A DNA stretch of 64,000 nucleotides from an uncultured Alistipes sp. Lineage in GTDB: Bacteria; Bacteroidota; Bacteroidia; Bacteroidales; Rikenellaceae. Where the stretch lies: contig CALUKI010000031.1 in NCBI GenBank assembly GCA_944321175.1, positions 1 through 64,000 of the forward strand, read 5' to 3'. The notes under the pieces were generated by a model. It saw only the letters and a list, made by a program, of their open reading frames with translations, was not told the origin of the DNA and did no database searches. Shown here piece by piece: positions 53,293 to 62,080 of the stretch (position 1 is the first letter of the stretch; the number at the start of each line of letters is the position of its first letter). A program made the translations under genes and the position numbers.

Positions 53293-55638
53293 ATGAAAAA
53301 ATCGTTTTTGTATCTATTCATGCTGGGCTTCGCAGCACCTGCGGCAGCTCAGGACATACACGGCATCGTTACCGATGCCGACAATCAGCCGCTTGTCGGC
53401 GCCTCGGTCTATTGGGCGGGGACGACCATCGGGGCAAGCACCTCGGCCACCGGCGAATATTCGGTGCACCGGGTAAAGAACTACGATCTGCTGGTCGCCT
53501 CCTATCTGGGTTATGTCAACGACACGATCCGCATCGAAGCGGGCGTCGCGGAGCAGAGCTTCCAGCTCAAGAGCGAAGGGGTCGATATCGAGAGCGTTGT
53601 CGTAGAGAGCACGCTGGGCGGCAACTACATCAAGCGCGACGGGATTCTGAAGGGCGAAACCATCTCGTTTGCGGGGCTGTGCAAGATGGCCTGCTGCAAT
53701 TTGGCCGAGTCGTTCGAGAATTCGGCCTCGGTAACGGTAGGTTACAGCGACGCCATATCGGGTGCGCGCCAGATCAAGATGCTGGGACTTGCCGGCACCT
53801 ATACGCAGATTCTCGATGAGAACCGCCCGATCATGCGGGGACTGTCCGCCCCCTACGGATTGAGTTATACGCCGGGCATGTGGCTCAACTCGATTCAGGT
53901 TTCGAAAGGCATCTCGTCGGTCACGGCGGGGCACGAAGCCATCACGGGCCAGATCAACCTCGAACACCGCAAGCCGACGGACGACGAACGGCTTTTCGTG
54001 AATGTCTATTTCGACGACGAGTTGAAACCGGAACTGAACCTCTCGACGGCACTGCCCGTCACGGCGGACAAGAAACTGACGACCGTCATACTGGCACACG
54101 GTTCGATGGATACGAAGTCATACGACCACAACCACGACGGGTTCCGCGATCTTCCCGAAGCGAAAATGGCTCATTTTGCGAACCGCTGGCTTTACGCGGC
54201 CGACAACGGGCTGCAATTGCGCTGGGGCTTCAAGGTCACGGCCGAGAACCGGCTGGGCGGACAGATGGGATACAAGAAGTCAATGCGCGAGGAGATGATC
54301 CGGCGGGCGCCGGATCCCGACCCGATATACGGATCACTGATCCGCAACCGGGAATTCAACGGCTACATCAAACTGGGCATGCCGGTAGGGGCTGCGGTCT
54401 ATGACGAGGAGGAGCAGGACGAGATGCGTTCGAACATCGCCATCGTGGCCGATTTCGACCACTTCAACGAGTCCTCCTACTTCGGGCTGAACGACTATGC
54501 GGGCAACGAGAACTCCGTATCGCTCAACGCCATGTACAGCCACTATTTCACCTACCGGTCGTCGCTGATCATGGGTGTATCGGCCCACCTGCAATCGATC
54601 AACGAACGTCTGGCGAACGATTTCGTCGAGGGGAAAGGGATCGAAGGCCGCACCTATACGATGGACCGCAACGAAAACGAGGCCGGCATCTATGCCGAAT
54701 ACACCTATTCGATCAAGGACCGGTTCTCGCTGGTCGCAGGGGCGCGGGGCGACTACAACTCCTTCTATGACAAATATTTCTTTACGCCGCGCGGCCACAT
54801 CAAATGGAACATCACGCGTTTGCTGACGCTGCGGGCGTCGGCGGGTCTGGGATACCGCTCGACGAACCTCATTACGGACAACATCGGCATACTGGCCACC
54901 GGACGCCGCATCGCCTTCGACGGATACGCATGGAACGGCAACTACAATTTCGAGGAGACCTTCCGTAATTTCGACCGCATGGAGAAGGCACTCACATGGG
55001 GAGGCAGCCTTACGCAGACCTTCGGACTTGTCAAGGCGGAGGATGCGACGCTGAGTTTCGACTATTTCCGCACGCGCTTTTACAATCAGGTGGTGGCCGA
55101 CCAGGAGTACAACGCCACCGAGGTGATGTTCTACAACACCGACGGACGCTCCTACACCGATACGTTCCAGGTAGATTTCACATGGACGCCGGTCGAACGG
55201 CTTGACATCTTCGCCACCTACCGCTACACGAATTCGGCAATCACGCTCGACCGTCCCGACGACACGCAGGTAAGAGTGGAGCGGCCGCTTGTAAGCCGTT
55301 ACAAGACCCTGTTGAACGTGCAATACGCCACGAAGTTCCGCCGCTGGACCTTCGATGCCACCGCGCAGCTCAACGGTCCGATGCGGCTGCCGTCGATGAC
55401 GGGCGACCCCTCGATGACGGAGCTTTCGCCCAGTTATCCGATCTTCTTCGCGCAGGTAAGCCGCAAGATCAAGAAGGTGGACCTCTATCTGGGCTGCGAG
55501 AACATCGGCAACTACCGGCAGAAGAATCCGATCATCGATCCCCGGCACCCTTTTGCCACGACCTTCAATTCGTCGGTCGTATGGGGGCCGCTGATGGGCC
55601 GGAAGTTCTACATCGGCCTGCGGTGGAATCTCTATTGA
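53293..55638 (+). CDS. TonB-dependent outer membrane receptor
   Basis: 781 residues. A signal peptide ends at AAAQ (residue 20), followed by a carboxypeptidase-regulatory-like domain (about 22-95, HGIVTDADNQPLVGASVYW). The plug (about 110-225) contains GLCKMACCNLAESF with Cys130, Cys134 and Cys135 plus Met132. The 22-strand barrel ends in KFYIGLRWNLY with the usual C-terminal aromatic residue. It resembles a Bacteroidota receptor subgroup that sits next to HMA proteins. The Cys/Met cluster and neighbours favour a transition metal or metal chelate as substrate. It would be energised by the TonB-ExbBD genes at 31051-33033 or a paralogue. No SusD-like gene is present. Confidence 0.9.
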   Translation: MKKSFLYLFMLGFAAPAAAQDIHGIVTDADNQPLVGASVYWAGTTIGASTSATGEYSVHRVKNYDLLVASYLGYVNDTIRIEAGVAEQSFQLKSEGVDIESVVVESTLGGNYIKRDGILKGETISFAGLCKMACCNLAESFENSASVTVGYSDAISGARQIKMLGLAGTYTQILDENRPIMRGLSAPYGLSYTPGMWLNSIQVSKGISSVTAGHEAITGQINLEHRKPTDDERLFVNVYFDDELKPELNLSTALPVTADKKLTTVILAHGSMDTKSYDHNHDGFRDLPEAKMAHFANRWLYAADNGLQLRWGFKVTAENRLGGQMGYKKSMREEMIRRAPDPDPIYGSLIRNREFNGYIKLGMPVGAAVYDEEEQDEMRSNIAIVADFDHFNESSYFGLNDYAGNENSVSLNAMYSHYFTYRSSLIMGVSAHLQSINERLANDFVEGKGIEGRTYTMDRNENEAGIYAEYTYSIKDRFSLVAGARGDYNSFYDKYFFTPRGHIKWNITRLLTLRASAGLGYRSTNLITDNIGILATGRRIAFDGYAWNGNYNFEETFRNFDRMEKALTWGGSLTQTFGLVKAEDATLSFDYFRTRFYNQVVADQEYNATEVMFYNTDGRSYTDTFQVDFTWTPVERLDIFATYRYTNSAITLDRPDDTQVRVERPLVSRYKTLLNVQYATKFRRWTFDATAQLNGPMRLPSMTGDPSMTELSPSYPIFFAQVSRKIKKVDLYLGCENIGNYRQKNPIIDPRHPFATTFNSSVVWGPLMGRKFYIGLRWNLY

Positions 55639-55770
55639 CGGAGGACGGATGTCGGAAACCGGTTCTGCGGAGGCAGGTAAAGGCTTGAGAGGAAGATTCC
55701 GGAGAGCGGCAGTGCCTGCCGGCCGAAAAAACGAGAAAACAAAACAACAACAAACCAACACGAAACAGTT

Positions 55771-56088
55771 ATGAAAAAACTTCTTTTCGTCTGCCTCGCG
55801 GCAGCATTGAGCCTGAGCGTCGGTACGCTCTCGGCCAAGAATGACAAAAAAGCAAAGACGGTCACGACGGTATTCGTAACCGACATCGACTGCGACCACT
55901 GTGCCGAACGCATCATGACGAATATTCCCTTCGAGAAAGGCGTAAAGGATGTGAAGGTGGATGTTCCCAGCAAGAAGGTGACGGTTGTTTACGACGCTAC
56001 GAAGAACACGGACGAAGGATTGATCAAAGGTTTTTCGAAGATCCGTGTCAAGGCGGAAGTCAGTGCACCGGAGACCTCGCAGCAATAG
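55771..56088 (+). CDS. Exported heavy-metal-associated (HMA) domain protein
   Basis: 105 residues. A signal peptide ends near residue 22 (GTLSA), followed by one HMA ferredoxin-like domain with the metal-binding CxxC at Cys41/Cys44 (DIDCDHCAER). Similar to MerP/CopZ-type proteins, it would carry Cu(I), Zn(II), Cd(II) or Hg(II) in the periplasm. It lies 132 nt downstream of the TonB receptor and before a strong terminator, so it closes the unit. Confidence 0.88.
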   Translation: MKKLLFVCLAAALSLSVGTLSAKNDKKAKTVTTVFVTDIDCDHCAERIMTNIPFEKGVKDVKVDVPSKKVTVVYDATKNTDEGLIKGFSKIRVKAEVSAPETSQQ

Positions 56089-56116
56089 CGCTCCGCCGGC
56101 AGATTCTGAAAAAGCA

Positions 56117-56152
56117 GACGTGCCGTCCGCAATTGGTTGCGGACGGCACGTC
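56117..56152 (+). terminator. Terminator of the TonB receptor-HMA unit
   Basis: Perfect 16-bp stem GACGTGCCGTCCGCAA / TTGCGGACGGCACGTC with loop TTGG, 28 nt after the HMA gene. The following bases are CCGTATTT rather than a T-run. Confidence 0.7.
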
Positions 56153-56345
56153 CCGTATTTACAAGCACCCGAACGGCAATACGGCGAAAGGCGCAAGAAC
56201 GGACCGATCCCGTCGGTTATTCTGCCGCAGCACCCGCCGTTCCGGATACACCCCGCCTGCAACAGACAGGAGCACGGCAACAGGATATGGACAGACCCGA
56301 TACGGAACGGAACTGTACGCTGCTGCCGGTGACAGGATCGGCGCC

Positions 56346-57056
56346 CTATTCCATCGGATAGATCCGCACGTCGGTCACGTCCGCAACCTCACGGGCCAGG
56401 CGGTCGAGGTCGGTCTTCTGCTCCACCTCCCCGTAATGATACGGATAGAAGATGCCGGGACGGAGTGCCCGCACCGCCTCAACGGCCTGATCCACCGTCA
56501 TCGTATAGGGCTGGTTGACGGGCAGGAAGGCTATATCGAGCGCCTTCAACGCCAGCATTTCGGGCGTCGGTTCACTGTCGCCCGCGATATAGATGCGCGT
56601 GCCGCCCAGCGTCAGCAGATAGCCGCAATCCTCCCGCTCGCGGGGATGGAACTGCAGATGGCCCTCACTGACGTTGTATGCTGCGACGGCTTCGATTCGA
56701 ATGCCCTTAAAGGGTTCCGACACCGCTCCGGGCACCATCGTAAAGCAATCGAAATCGAACGCTTCAGCCGATGTACGGTCACATACAACGGCGGTCTGCG
56801 GCGTCATCACGGCTTCGACAGCCGCACGGTCGAGATGGTCGTAATGGGAATGGGTGACAAGTACGACATCCGCCTTCGGCAGCCGGCCGTAGTCCGCATA
56901 CGAGCCTACCGGATCGACATAGATGCGGCGGCCGTCGAAATCGATCGCCAGCGATGCGTGTTTGAAAAAGGTAAAGGTAATCGGCAATCCCTCAGCCGAG
57001 GTTACCGTATCGGTCGGATAGACCGGCGCCGTTTTTTTTCTGAACAGTCCGAACAT
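56346..57056 (-). CDS. MBL-fold metal-dependent hydrolase (UPF0173/UlaG-like)
   Basis: 236 residues. The metal motif THSHYDHLD gives His69, His71, Asp73 and His74. Further ligands lie in YNVSEGHLQFHP and IAGDSEPTPE, and FLPVNQPYTMT is typical of the UPF0173/UlaG branch of the metallo-beta-lactamase superfamily. The physiological substrate of these small intracellular hydrolases is generally unknown. It is monocistronic; the nearest upstream box (TATCTTCG at 57093-57100, minus) has one mismatch. Confidence 0.82.
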   Translation of the reverse strand: MFGLFRKKTAPVYPTDTVTSAEGLPITFTFFKHASLAIDFDGRRIYVDPVGSYADYGRLPKADVVLVTHSHYDHLDRAAVEAVMTPQTAVVCDRTSAEAFDFDCFTMVPGAVSEPFKGIRIEAVAAYNVSEGHLQFHPREREDCGYLLTLGGTRIYIAGDSEPTPEMLALKALDIAFLPVNQPYTMTVDQAVEAVRALRPGIFYPYHYGEVEQKTDLDRLAREVADVTDVRIYPME

Positions 57057-57479
57057 GAGCGTGAGAATTAATGAGAATTAAATGGTCTGCAACGAAGATA
57101 CGGATTTTTCGCAAAAATTCCGCATTGCATTAAAAATTCGGTTGGGCTTATTTTACCCGTCCCGACCATTTGCCGGATCTCGGCTGCCCCGTCTTCCCTC
57201 CTGTCCGGCTTCTTTTTTCGCCGACATTCCCTTTGCATATTACTTGGCTGCCATTGCGGCCGTCACATCCTTTTCCCATCCGCGACCCATCATCCCATAT
57301 CCCTTATTTTCGGCCCGTTTCTCATGATCCGTTTTCGTACACGCAGCGGCCGGCACATGCAGCCTTGCCGGAGAAAGACAACCGACAAGACACCCCTGCC
57401 GCAAACACCTCGCGACAGGGGAGAATCCATTATTCAGATTAGAAGAGCTCGGTTTCGGCCGGTCGGCATTGCGAGCCGC
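57057..57479. other. 423-nt gap between the MBL hydrolase and MFS genes
   Basis: Nothing convincing beyond a short direct repeat GAGAATTAATGAGAATTAAA near 57063-57082. Open frames are short and Pro/Ser-rich without a product. Confidence 0.4.
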
Positions 57480-58712
57480 CTATTTCAGGGAACCGGCCGG
57501 CGGCGTAATGAAATGTGTCATGACGGCACTTGCGACATACAATCCGGCCAACACCCACGCCACGCCTTCGTAACCGATCGGTCCGGCCAAGAGTCCCACA
57601 AGCAGCGGGCCTACGAAGGTCGAGAGTCCGGCACCCAGATTGAGCACCGAGACGGCTGCACCCTTGTCTTTTTCGACGAGCGACGGCACCAATGCACTCA
57701 GCGGCACATAACCGGCCAACATGATGCACCACAAGATCCCGCACAGCAGGATAAACCAAAAATTGTTGCATATTGCCGGAGAATAATAGAACAGCAGCAC
57801 CGTGACGGCACACCCCACACCTCCGAACCAGATGATCGTCCGCTGCCATCCGAACCGGTCGCCAACGATACCGAAGATGAGATTGAAAATGATATTGAAC
57901 ATGAAGATCGAGCCCCAGATCGAAGCCCATGCCGTATCATCGACCCCATAATCCTTCAGATAGAGAGGCATGAAGACGACAAAAGCGAACTGCGAGGTCG
58001 TGTTGATAATCCGCACGATACCGCCCATCAGCACCTTCGGTTCCCGTTTCATGATGGCCAGTCCGCTCAGCAGCTCCTTGAACCTGGAGGATTGGCGGGC
58101 ATCGGATTTTTCGTTTGCGGCGAAAAGGTTTCCGTCGTCGCATTTGTTGACCCACAAAGCGAACAGCGCGCCGATGGAGGCGAAGACGAGCGAGGAGAAG
58201 AGAGCGGACACGACCCCGAAACGCTGCATGGCAAAGACGCCATAGTAGGCGCCCAGGACATTCAATCCTCCCGTAAAGACAAACCAGAACCATCCTTGGG
58301 CAGAGCTGAGACGCGATTTTTCGACCCGATAGGTGATCCACACCATGAACGTATAGGCAAACAGGGGATAACCCAACCCCTTGAAGGCATAGGTCACCAG
58401 CAGAGTCGTATAGTCCATATTGGTCATGCCGATTCCGGCAAAGCCAGCCATACCGACCATATAGACCACATATCCGAACAGCATCGTGCGTTTCACGCCG
58501 AACGTCTCGGCAACGACGCCCGACAGCCACGATGAAAGGGCCACCATGATTCCATAGACACTGAAAAGCAGTGCGGGATCGAGCCCCTGCCCATCGACAT
58601 ACTTGCTGAGCCACGTCTGCTCCACGCCGTCGCCGACCATGAAGAGCATCACACCGAGGAATCCCCACGTCAGCGCACGGGGCATTCCGATCTTGTCGAG
58701 AAAGGTTGTCAT
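57480..58712 (-). CDS. MFS transporter, RbtT/CsbX-like polyol family
   Basis: 410 residues with about twelve membrane segments. The N-terminus has FMVGDGVEQTWLSKYV, and KRTMLFGYVVYMVGMAGFA carries the MFS loop 2-3 signature. The pattern resembles the RbtT/DalT/CsbX branch, which transports sugar alcohols such as ribitol or arabitol. No polyol catabolic gene is next to it, so the substrate is uncertain. The promoter is 31 nt upstream of the ATG. Confidence 0.82.
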   Translation of the reverse strand: MTTFLDKIGMPRALTWGFLGVMLFMVGDGVEQTWLSKYVDGQGLDPALLFSVYGIMVALSSWLSGVVAETFGVKRTMLFGYVVYMVGMAGFAGIGMTNMDYTTLLVTYAFKGLGYPLFAYTFMVWITYRVEKSRLSSAQGWFWFVFTGGLNVLGAYYGVFAMQRFGVVSALFSSLVFASIGALFALWVNKCDDGNLFAANEKSDARQSSRFKELLSGLAIMKREPKVLMGGIVRIINTTSQFAFVVFMPLYLKDYGVDDTAWASIWGSIFMFNIIFNLIFGIVGDRFGWQRTIIWFGGVGCAVTVLLFYYSPAICNNFWFILLCGILWCIMLAGYVPLSALVPSLVEKDKGAAVSVLNLGAGLSTFVGPLLVGLLAGPIGYEGVAWVLAGLYVASAVMTHFITPPAGSLK

Positions 58713-58743
58713 AAGAAAGCGGTTTGTTTCTTTTTATATCTTT

Positions 58744-58774
58744 CAAAGGTAGCAAAAATTTTCATTCGGGCAAT
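58744..58774 (-). promoter_or_regulatory. MFS transporter promoter
   Basis: Minus-strand ATTG (58771-58774), 19-nt spacer, TACCTTTG (58744-58751). Confidence 0.6.
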
Positions 58775-58847
58775 ATCCGCATGCCGAAAACCGGCTGCCG
58801 CAATAGGAAACGGCACCGCACAGCTCCATATCGGGCAGGCCATAACG

Positions 58848-58873
58848 AACGGGACGGGCATGCCCGTCCCGTT
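58848..58873. terminator. Hairpin after the coiled-coil lipoprotein gene
   Basis: Perfect 26-nt palindrome, AACGGGACGGGCA followed immediately by its complement. It lies 21 nt beyond the stop (minus strand). No T-run follows. Confidence 0.6.
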
Positions 58874-58893
58874 GCGACCGATCGCCGGTACGA

Positions 58894-59772
58894 TCATTTA
58901 TAGCTGATGACCAACACCTTCGAAGCGCTCCAGAAACGTTCCGGATCGGTAATCGCCAATTTGTAAACGACGCCGTCGGCATTGCTGATCAACGCATAGG
59001 AATCGGCCGGATGGGAGGTCACGAGCGTCACCCGTTTATGTTCGATCAGGATTTCTGTAAGTGTTCTCAGGTCGGCCCTGATGAAATTGTCCAGATTTTC
59101 CGTCTGTCCCACCGTAAGGGTGCGGCCGATGAATCCCTGTTTGGTAACGATCCCTGCCGCACGCAGCTCCTTCTCCGCCCCCACGACATAATAGACCGTA
59201 TTGAGCCGGTCCTCCAAAACGGTTTTGACCCCCGAAAGACTATCGACTTCGGCTGTGCGGGCGGCCACTTCGGCTTCACGCGCCGCGACCTCTTCGGCCA
59301 AAGCGGTTACCTTCACATCCATTTGCGACAACTCCTCGCGCAGTTTCGCCACTTCGGCCGTTTTTTCGGACAGTTGTCCTTCGAGGCCGCGGATCATCTT
59401 TTCGAGGCTCTCAATCCGCAGGTTGGCCTTACGCAGTTGGGCCGACGCGCGCTGCAACGATGCAATCTTGCGCTTGTTCTCCTGCAGCAATTGGTCGATG
59501 GCTGCAATATCGTCCTCGATCTCCGCTACGGGTTGCCGCACGCCTTCGCGGTTTCGGGCGACGGAGACCAGATTCTCCCGAACTCGGATCTGTGCGAGAT
59601 TCTCCGAGATGGCATTTATGTCTGCAAACACGGCTTCGAGCAGCGAGTCCTTGCCATTGACCACCGTCTGCAATGAATCCCGTTGATTTTCGGTTTGCTC
59701 GGCGGTGCGGCGGCTTACGCACGACACGAGCATACACAGCGAGCACAAAATCGGCAGGAAGATGTTTTTCAT
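58894..59772 (-). CDS. Coiled-coil lipoprotein, unknown function
   Basis: 292 residues. Lipobox CMLVSC (Cys18) marks a lipoprotein. About residues 30-165 form long heptad helices (RIESLEKMIRGLEGQLSEKT, REELSQMDVKVTALAEEVAA). A C-terminal globular domain of about 110 residues (VGAEKELRAAGIVTKQGFIG, then DRFWSASKVLVISYK-like end) recurs in Bacteroidota lipoproteins. I do not know a function; an envelope structural role is plausible. It is transcribed opposite recQ. Confidence 0.75.
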   Translation of the reverse strand: MKNIFLPILCSLCMLVSCVSRRTAEQTENQRDSLQTVVNGKDSLLEAVFADINAISENLAQIRVRENLVSVARNREGVRQPVAEIEDDIAAIDQLLQENKRKIASLQRASAQLRKANLRIESLEKMIRGLEGQLSEKTAEVAKLREELSQMDVKVTALAEEVAAREAEVAARTAEVDSLSGVKTVLEDRLNTVYYVVGAEKELRAAGIVTKQGFIGRTLTVGQTENLDNFIRADLRTLTEILIEHKRVTLVTSHPADSYALISNADGVVYKLAITDPERFWSASKVLVISYK

Positions 59773-60000
59773 GATTTTGATAGGTTAACTGTCTTTGTGC
59801 GAATATAGCGAGAAAATCGATAGGTTGTATCAAAAAAACGAACCGGAATATAATTCATCCGGCATGCTTATTTTCGAGGGGTGAGATTGTTTCGATTCCA
59901 TCGAGCAGCATCCGACAAAAAACGCCCTGTTTCCGAACCATCGGTCCCGCAATGAGATGATCGCCGGAGACTTTTCAGGCAGGCCGCTTCGGCACGGCCG

Positions 60001-60122
60001 GATTCGAGTTTTTGTTTTCCTCTCCGCGCCCGGCTTTCCGTACTTTGGCTCCGCCCTGGATACTCCGTCCCGGCAGAATCAAACTATTGTTTGCTTCTGC
60101 GCCCGACTTTTCGTATCTTTGT
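60001..60122 (+). repeat. Promoter-bearing repeat upstream of recQ, with a degenerate tandem copy
   Basis: Block one (60043-60072) and block two (60089-60122) match the region upstream of ahcY at 29/30 and 33/34 positions. Just before block one, 60001-60047 reads like a decayed copy of the promoter block (GCGCCCGGCTTTCCGTACTT against GCGCCCGACTTTTCGTATCT). Confidence 0.85.
60090..60121 (+). promoter_or_regulatory. recQ promoter (leaderless)
   Basis: TTTG (60090-60093), 20-nt spacer, TATCTTTG (60114-60121), then 5 nt to the ATG at 60127. It is an exact consensus match lying inside the repeated element. Confidence 0.8.
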
Positions 60123-60126
60123 ATAA

Positions 60127-62055
60127 ATGGAAACACCGGACAAAGAGATACACGAACGGTTGTTGCAGACGCTCAAGCGCTATTGGGGCTATGACACGTT
60201 CCGGCCCGTGCAGGAGGAGATCATCCGTTCGGTCTGTGACGGACGCGACACACTGGCGCTGATGCCTACCGGAGGGGGAAAATCACTGACCTATCAGGTT
60301 CCGACCCTGCTGCGCGAGGGCATGTGCATCGTCGTCACGCCGCTTATCGCACTGATGAAAGATCAGGTCGATCGGTTGCGGCGGCAAGGCATCAATGCCG
60401 TAGCGATCCATTCGGGCGTCACGCCGCGCAAAATCGACATTGCCCTGGACAACTGCGTCTATGGCGATGTGAAATTCCTCTATGTCGCACCCGAACGGCT
60501 TGCCACCGAGACCTTCCGGATGCGGGTACAGCGCATGCGCGTCTCGCTCATCGCCGTCGATGAGGCGCACTGCATATCACAATGGGGGTATGATTTCCGG
60601 CCCTCCTACCTGCGCATAGCCGAACTGCGCAGCTTATTGCCCGGCACTCCCGTTCTGGCGCTTACCGCATCGGCCACACCCGCCGTTGCCGAAGACATCA
60701 TGCGGCAGCTGCACTTTGCAGAACCGCATATTCTGCGCAGCTCCTTCGCCCGCTCCAACCTGTCGTATGCCGTGCGGCGCGACGAAGACAAAAACGAACA
60801 GCTGCTCCGTATCATCCGCAACGTACCGGGCAGCGGCATCGTCTATGTCCGCACACGCGAAGGGAGCGAACAGCTCACCGATTTTTTGCGGGAGCAGGAG
60901 GTTCCGGCCACCTATTATCATGGCGGATTGTCGAACATCGAGCGGTCGCTCCGCCAGGACGACTGGCTTGCCGGCCGCTACCGCATCATGGTCGCCACAA
61001 ACGCCTTCGGCATGGGCATCGACAAGCCCGACGTGCGGTTCGTCGTCCACTATTCGATGCCCGATTCGCTCGAAAGCTACTATCAGGAGGCAGGCCGCGC
61101 AGGCCGCGACGGCCGTCGGGCCTATGCGGTGCTGCTGGTCGGTGAATCCGATGTCGAACGCACCCGCCGCCGCATCGAACAGCAGTTTCCGCCGCTCGAC
61201 CAGATCAAAGAGGTCTATGAAAAGATCTGTTCCTACCTGCAAGTGGGTATCGGCGACGGGTTGCAGGCGTCGTTTCTCTTCAACCTCCACGATTTCTGCG
61301 CCAAATTCCATCTCTATTCGGGCAAAGTCCTTGCCGCGCTGCGGCTGCTTCAGCAGAACGGGTACCTGACATTGACCGAGGAGTTGCGCAATCCGGCAAG
61401 GATCATCTTCTGCATCAGCCGCGACGACCTCTACAAGCTGCGGGTCGTACGCAACGATCTCGATCACTTCCTGCGCACCATCCTGCGGCTCTACGACGGC
61501 GTTTTTACCGACTTCCGGCCCATCGACGAACAGGAGATCGCCACAGCGGGCGGATTCAAGGTCGAAAAGGTCAGGGAACTGCTCAAACGATTATGGCAGA
61601 TGCGGGTCATCCGCTACATTCCGTCCAACACTTCGCCGATGCTCTTTTTCGACAGCGAGCGGCTTCCGGCCGCCGATCTGTACATCGCACCCGAAACCTA
61701 CCGTTTCCGGATTGAACAGGCCGAAGAACGCTTTACCCGCATGGTTGCCTATGCCGCCAACGAAGAAGCGTGCCGCAGCATGGTTCTCGAACGCTATTTC
61801 GGGGTGGAGAATCCCTCGGCATGCGGGGTTTGCGACTGCTGTCTGACGGCCCGCAAACGGGCCAAAGCGGCCAAAGCCGATCCTGAGATCGAGGAACGTA
61901 TCCTGCAACTGATCGGCAATGAACCGGTTACGGTCAAGGAGGTCGTTGCGGCATTCCGGTGCGAAGCCTCGATCATCCTCCATGCGGTGGAACATTTGCT
62001 GGAAGAGGGGAAAATTTCGACGCTCGAAAGCGGAAAACTCGCAATTAATCGGTAA
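60127..62055 (+). CDS. recQ: ATP-dependent DNA helicase RecQ
   Basis: 642 residues. Superfamily 2 helicase: Walker A TGGGKS (48-53), DEAH box (145-148) in VDEAHCISQWGYDFRPSY, and the motif VI region YYQEAGRAGRDGR. Then comes the RQC zinc site (C-x16-C-x2-C-x2-C ending in ACGVCDCCL) and a short winged-helix-like tail. A separate HRDC domain is not obvious at the C-terminus. It unwinds recombination intermediates. A WRN-type exonuclease gene follows after 25 nt. Its mRNA may be leaderless. Confidence 0.95.
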   Translation: METPDKEIHERLLQTLKRYWGYDTFRPVQEEIIRSVCDGRDTLALMPTGGGKSLTYQVPTLLREGMCIVVTPLIALMKDQVDRLRRQGINAVAIHSGVTPRKIDIALDNCVYGDVKFLYVAPERLATETFRMRVQRMRVSLIAVDEAHCISQWGYDFRPSYLRIAELRSLLPGTPVLALTASATPAVAEDIMRQLHFAEPHILRSSFARSNLSYAVRRDEDKNEQLLRIIRNVPGSGIVYVRTREGSEQLTDFLREQEVPATYYHGGLSNIERSLRQDDWLAGRYRIMVATNAFGMGIDKPDVRFVVHYSMPDSLESYYQEAGRAGRDGRRAYAVLLVGESDVERTRRRIEQQFPPLDQIKEVYEKICSYLQVGIGDGLQASFLFNLHDFCAKFHLYSGKVLAALRLLQQNGYLTLTEELRNPARIIFCISRDDLYKLRVVRNDLDHFLRTILRLYDGVFTDFRPIDEQEIATAGGFKVEKVRELLKRLWQMRVIRYIPSNTSPMLFFDSERLPAADLYIAPETYRFRIEQAEERFTRMVAYAANEEACRSMVLERYFGVENPSACGVCDCCLTARKRAKAAKADPEIEERILQLIGNEPVTVKEVVAAFRCEASIILHAVEHLLEEGKISTLESGKLAINR

Positions 62056-62080
62056 CTTTGTGACACTTGTAAGGAAATCT

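Larger units (their letters stand above)
59773..60126. other. Divergent region between the coiled-coil lipoprotein and recQ
   Basis: It contains the promoter-bearing repeat and a degenerate tandem copy (60001-60122). TATATTCG at about 59793-59800 (minus) is a weak -7 for the lipoprotein gene. No gene is seen. Confidence 0.6.

Noticed and set aside
54334..56280. 648-codon open frame on the minus strand
   Set aside because: Antisense to the TonB receptor and HMA genes; Arg/His-rich shadow translation.
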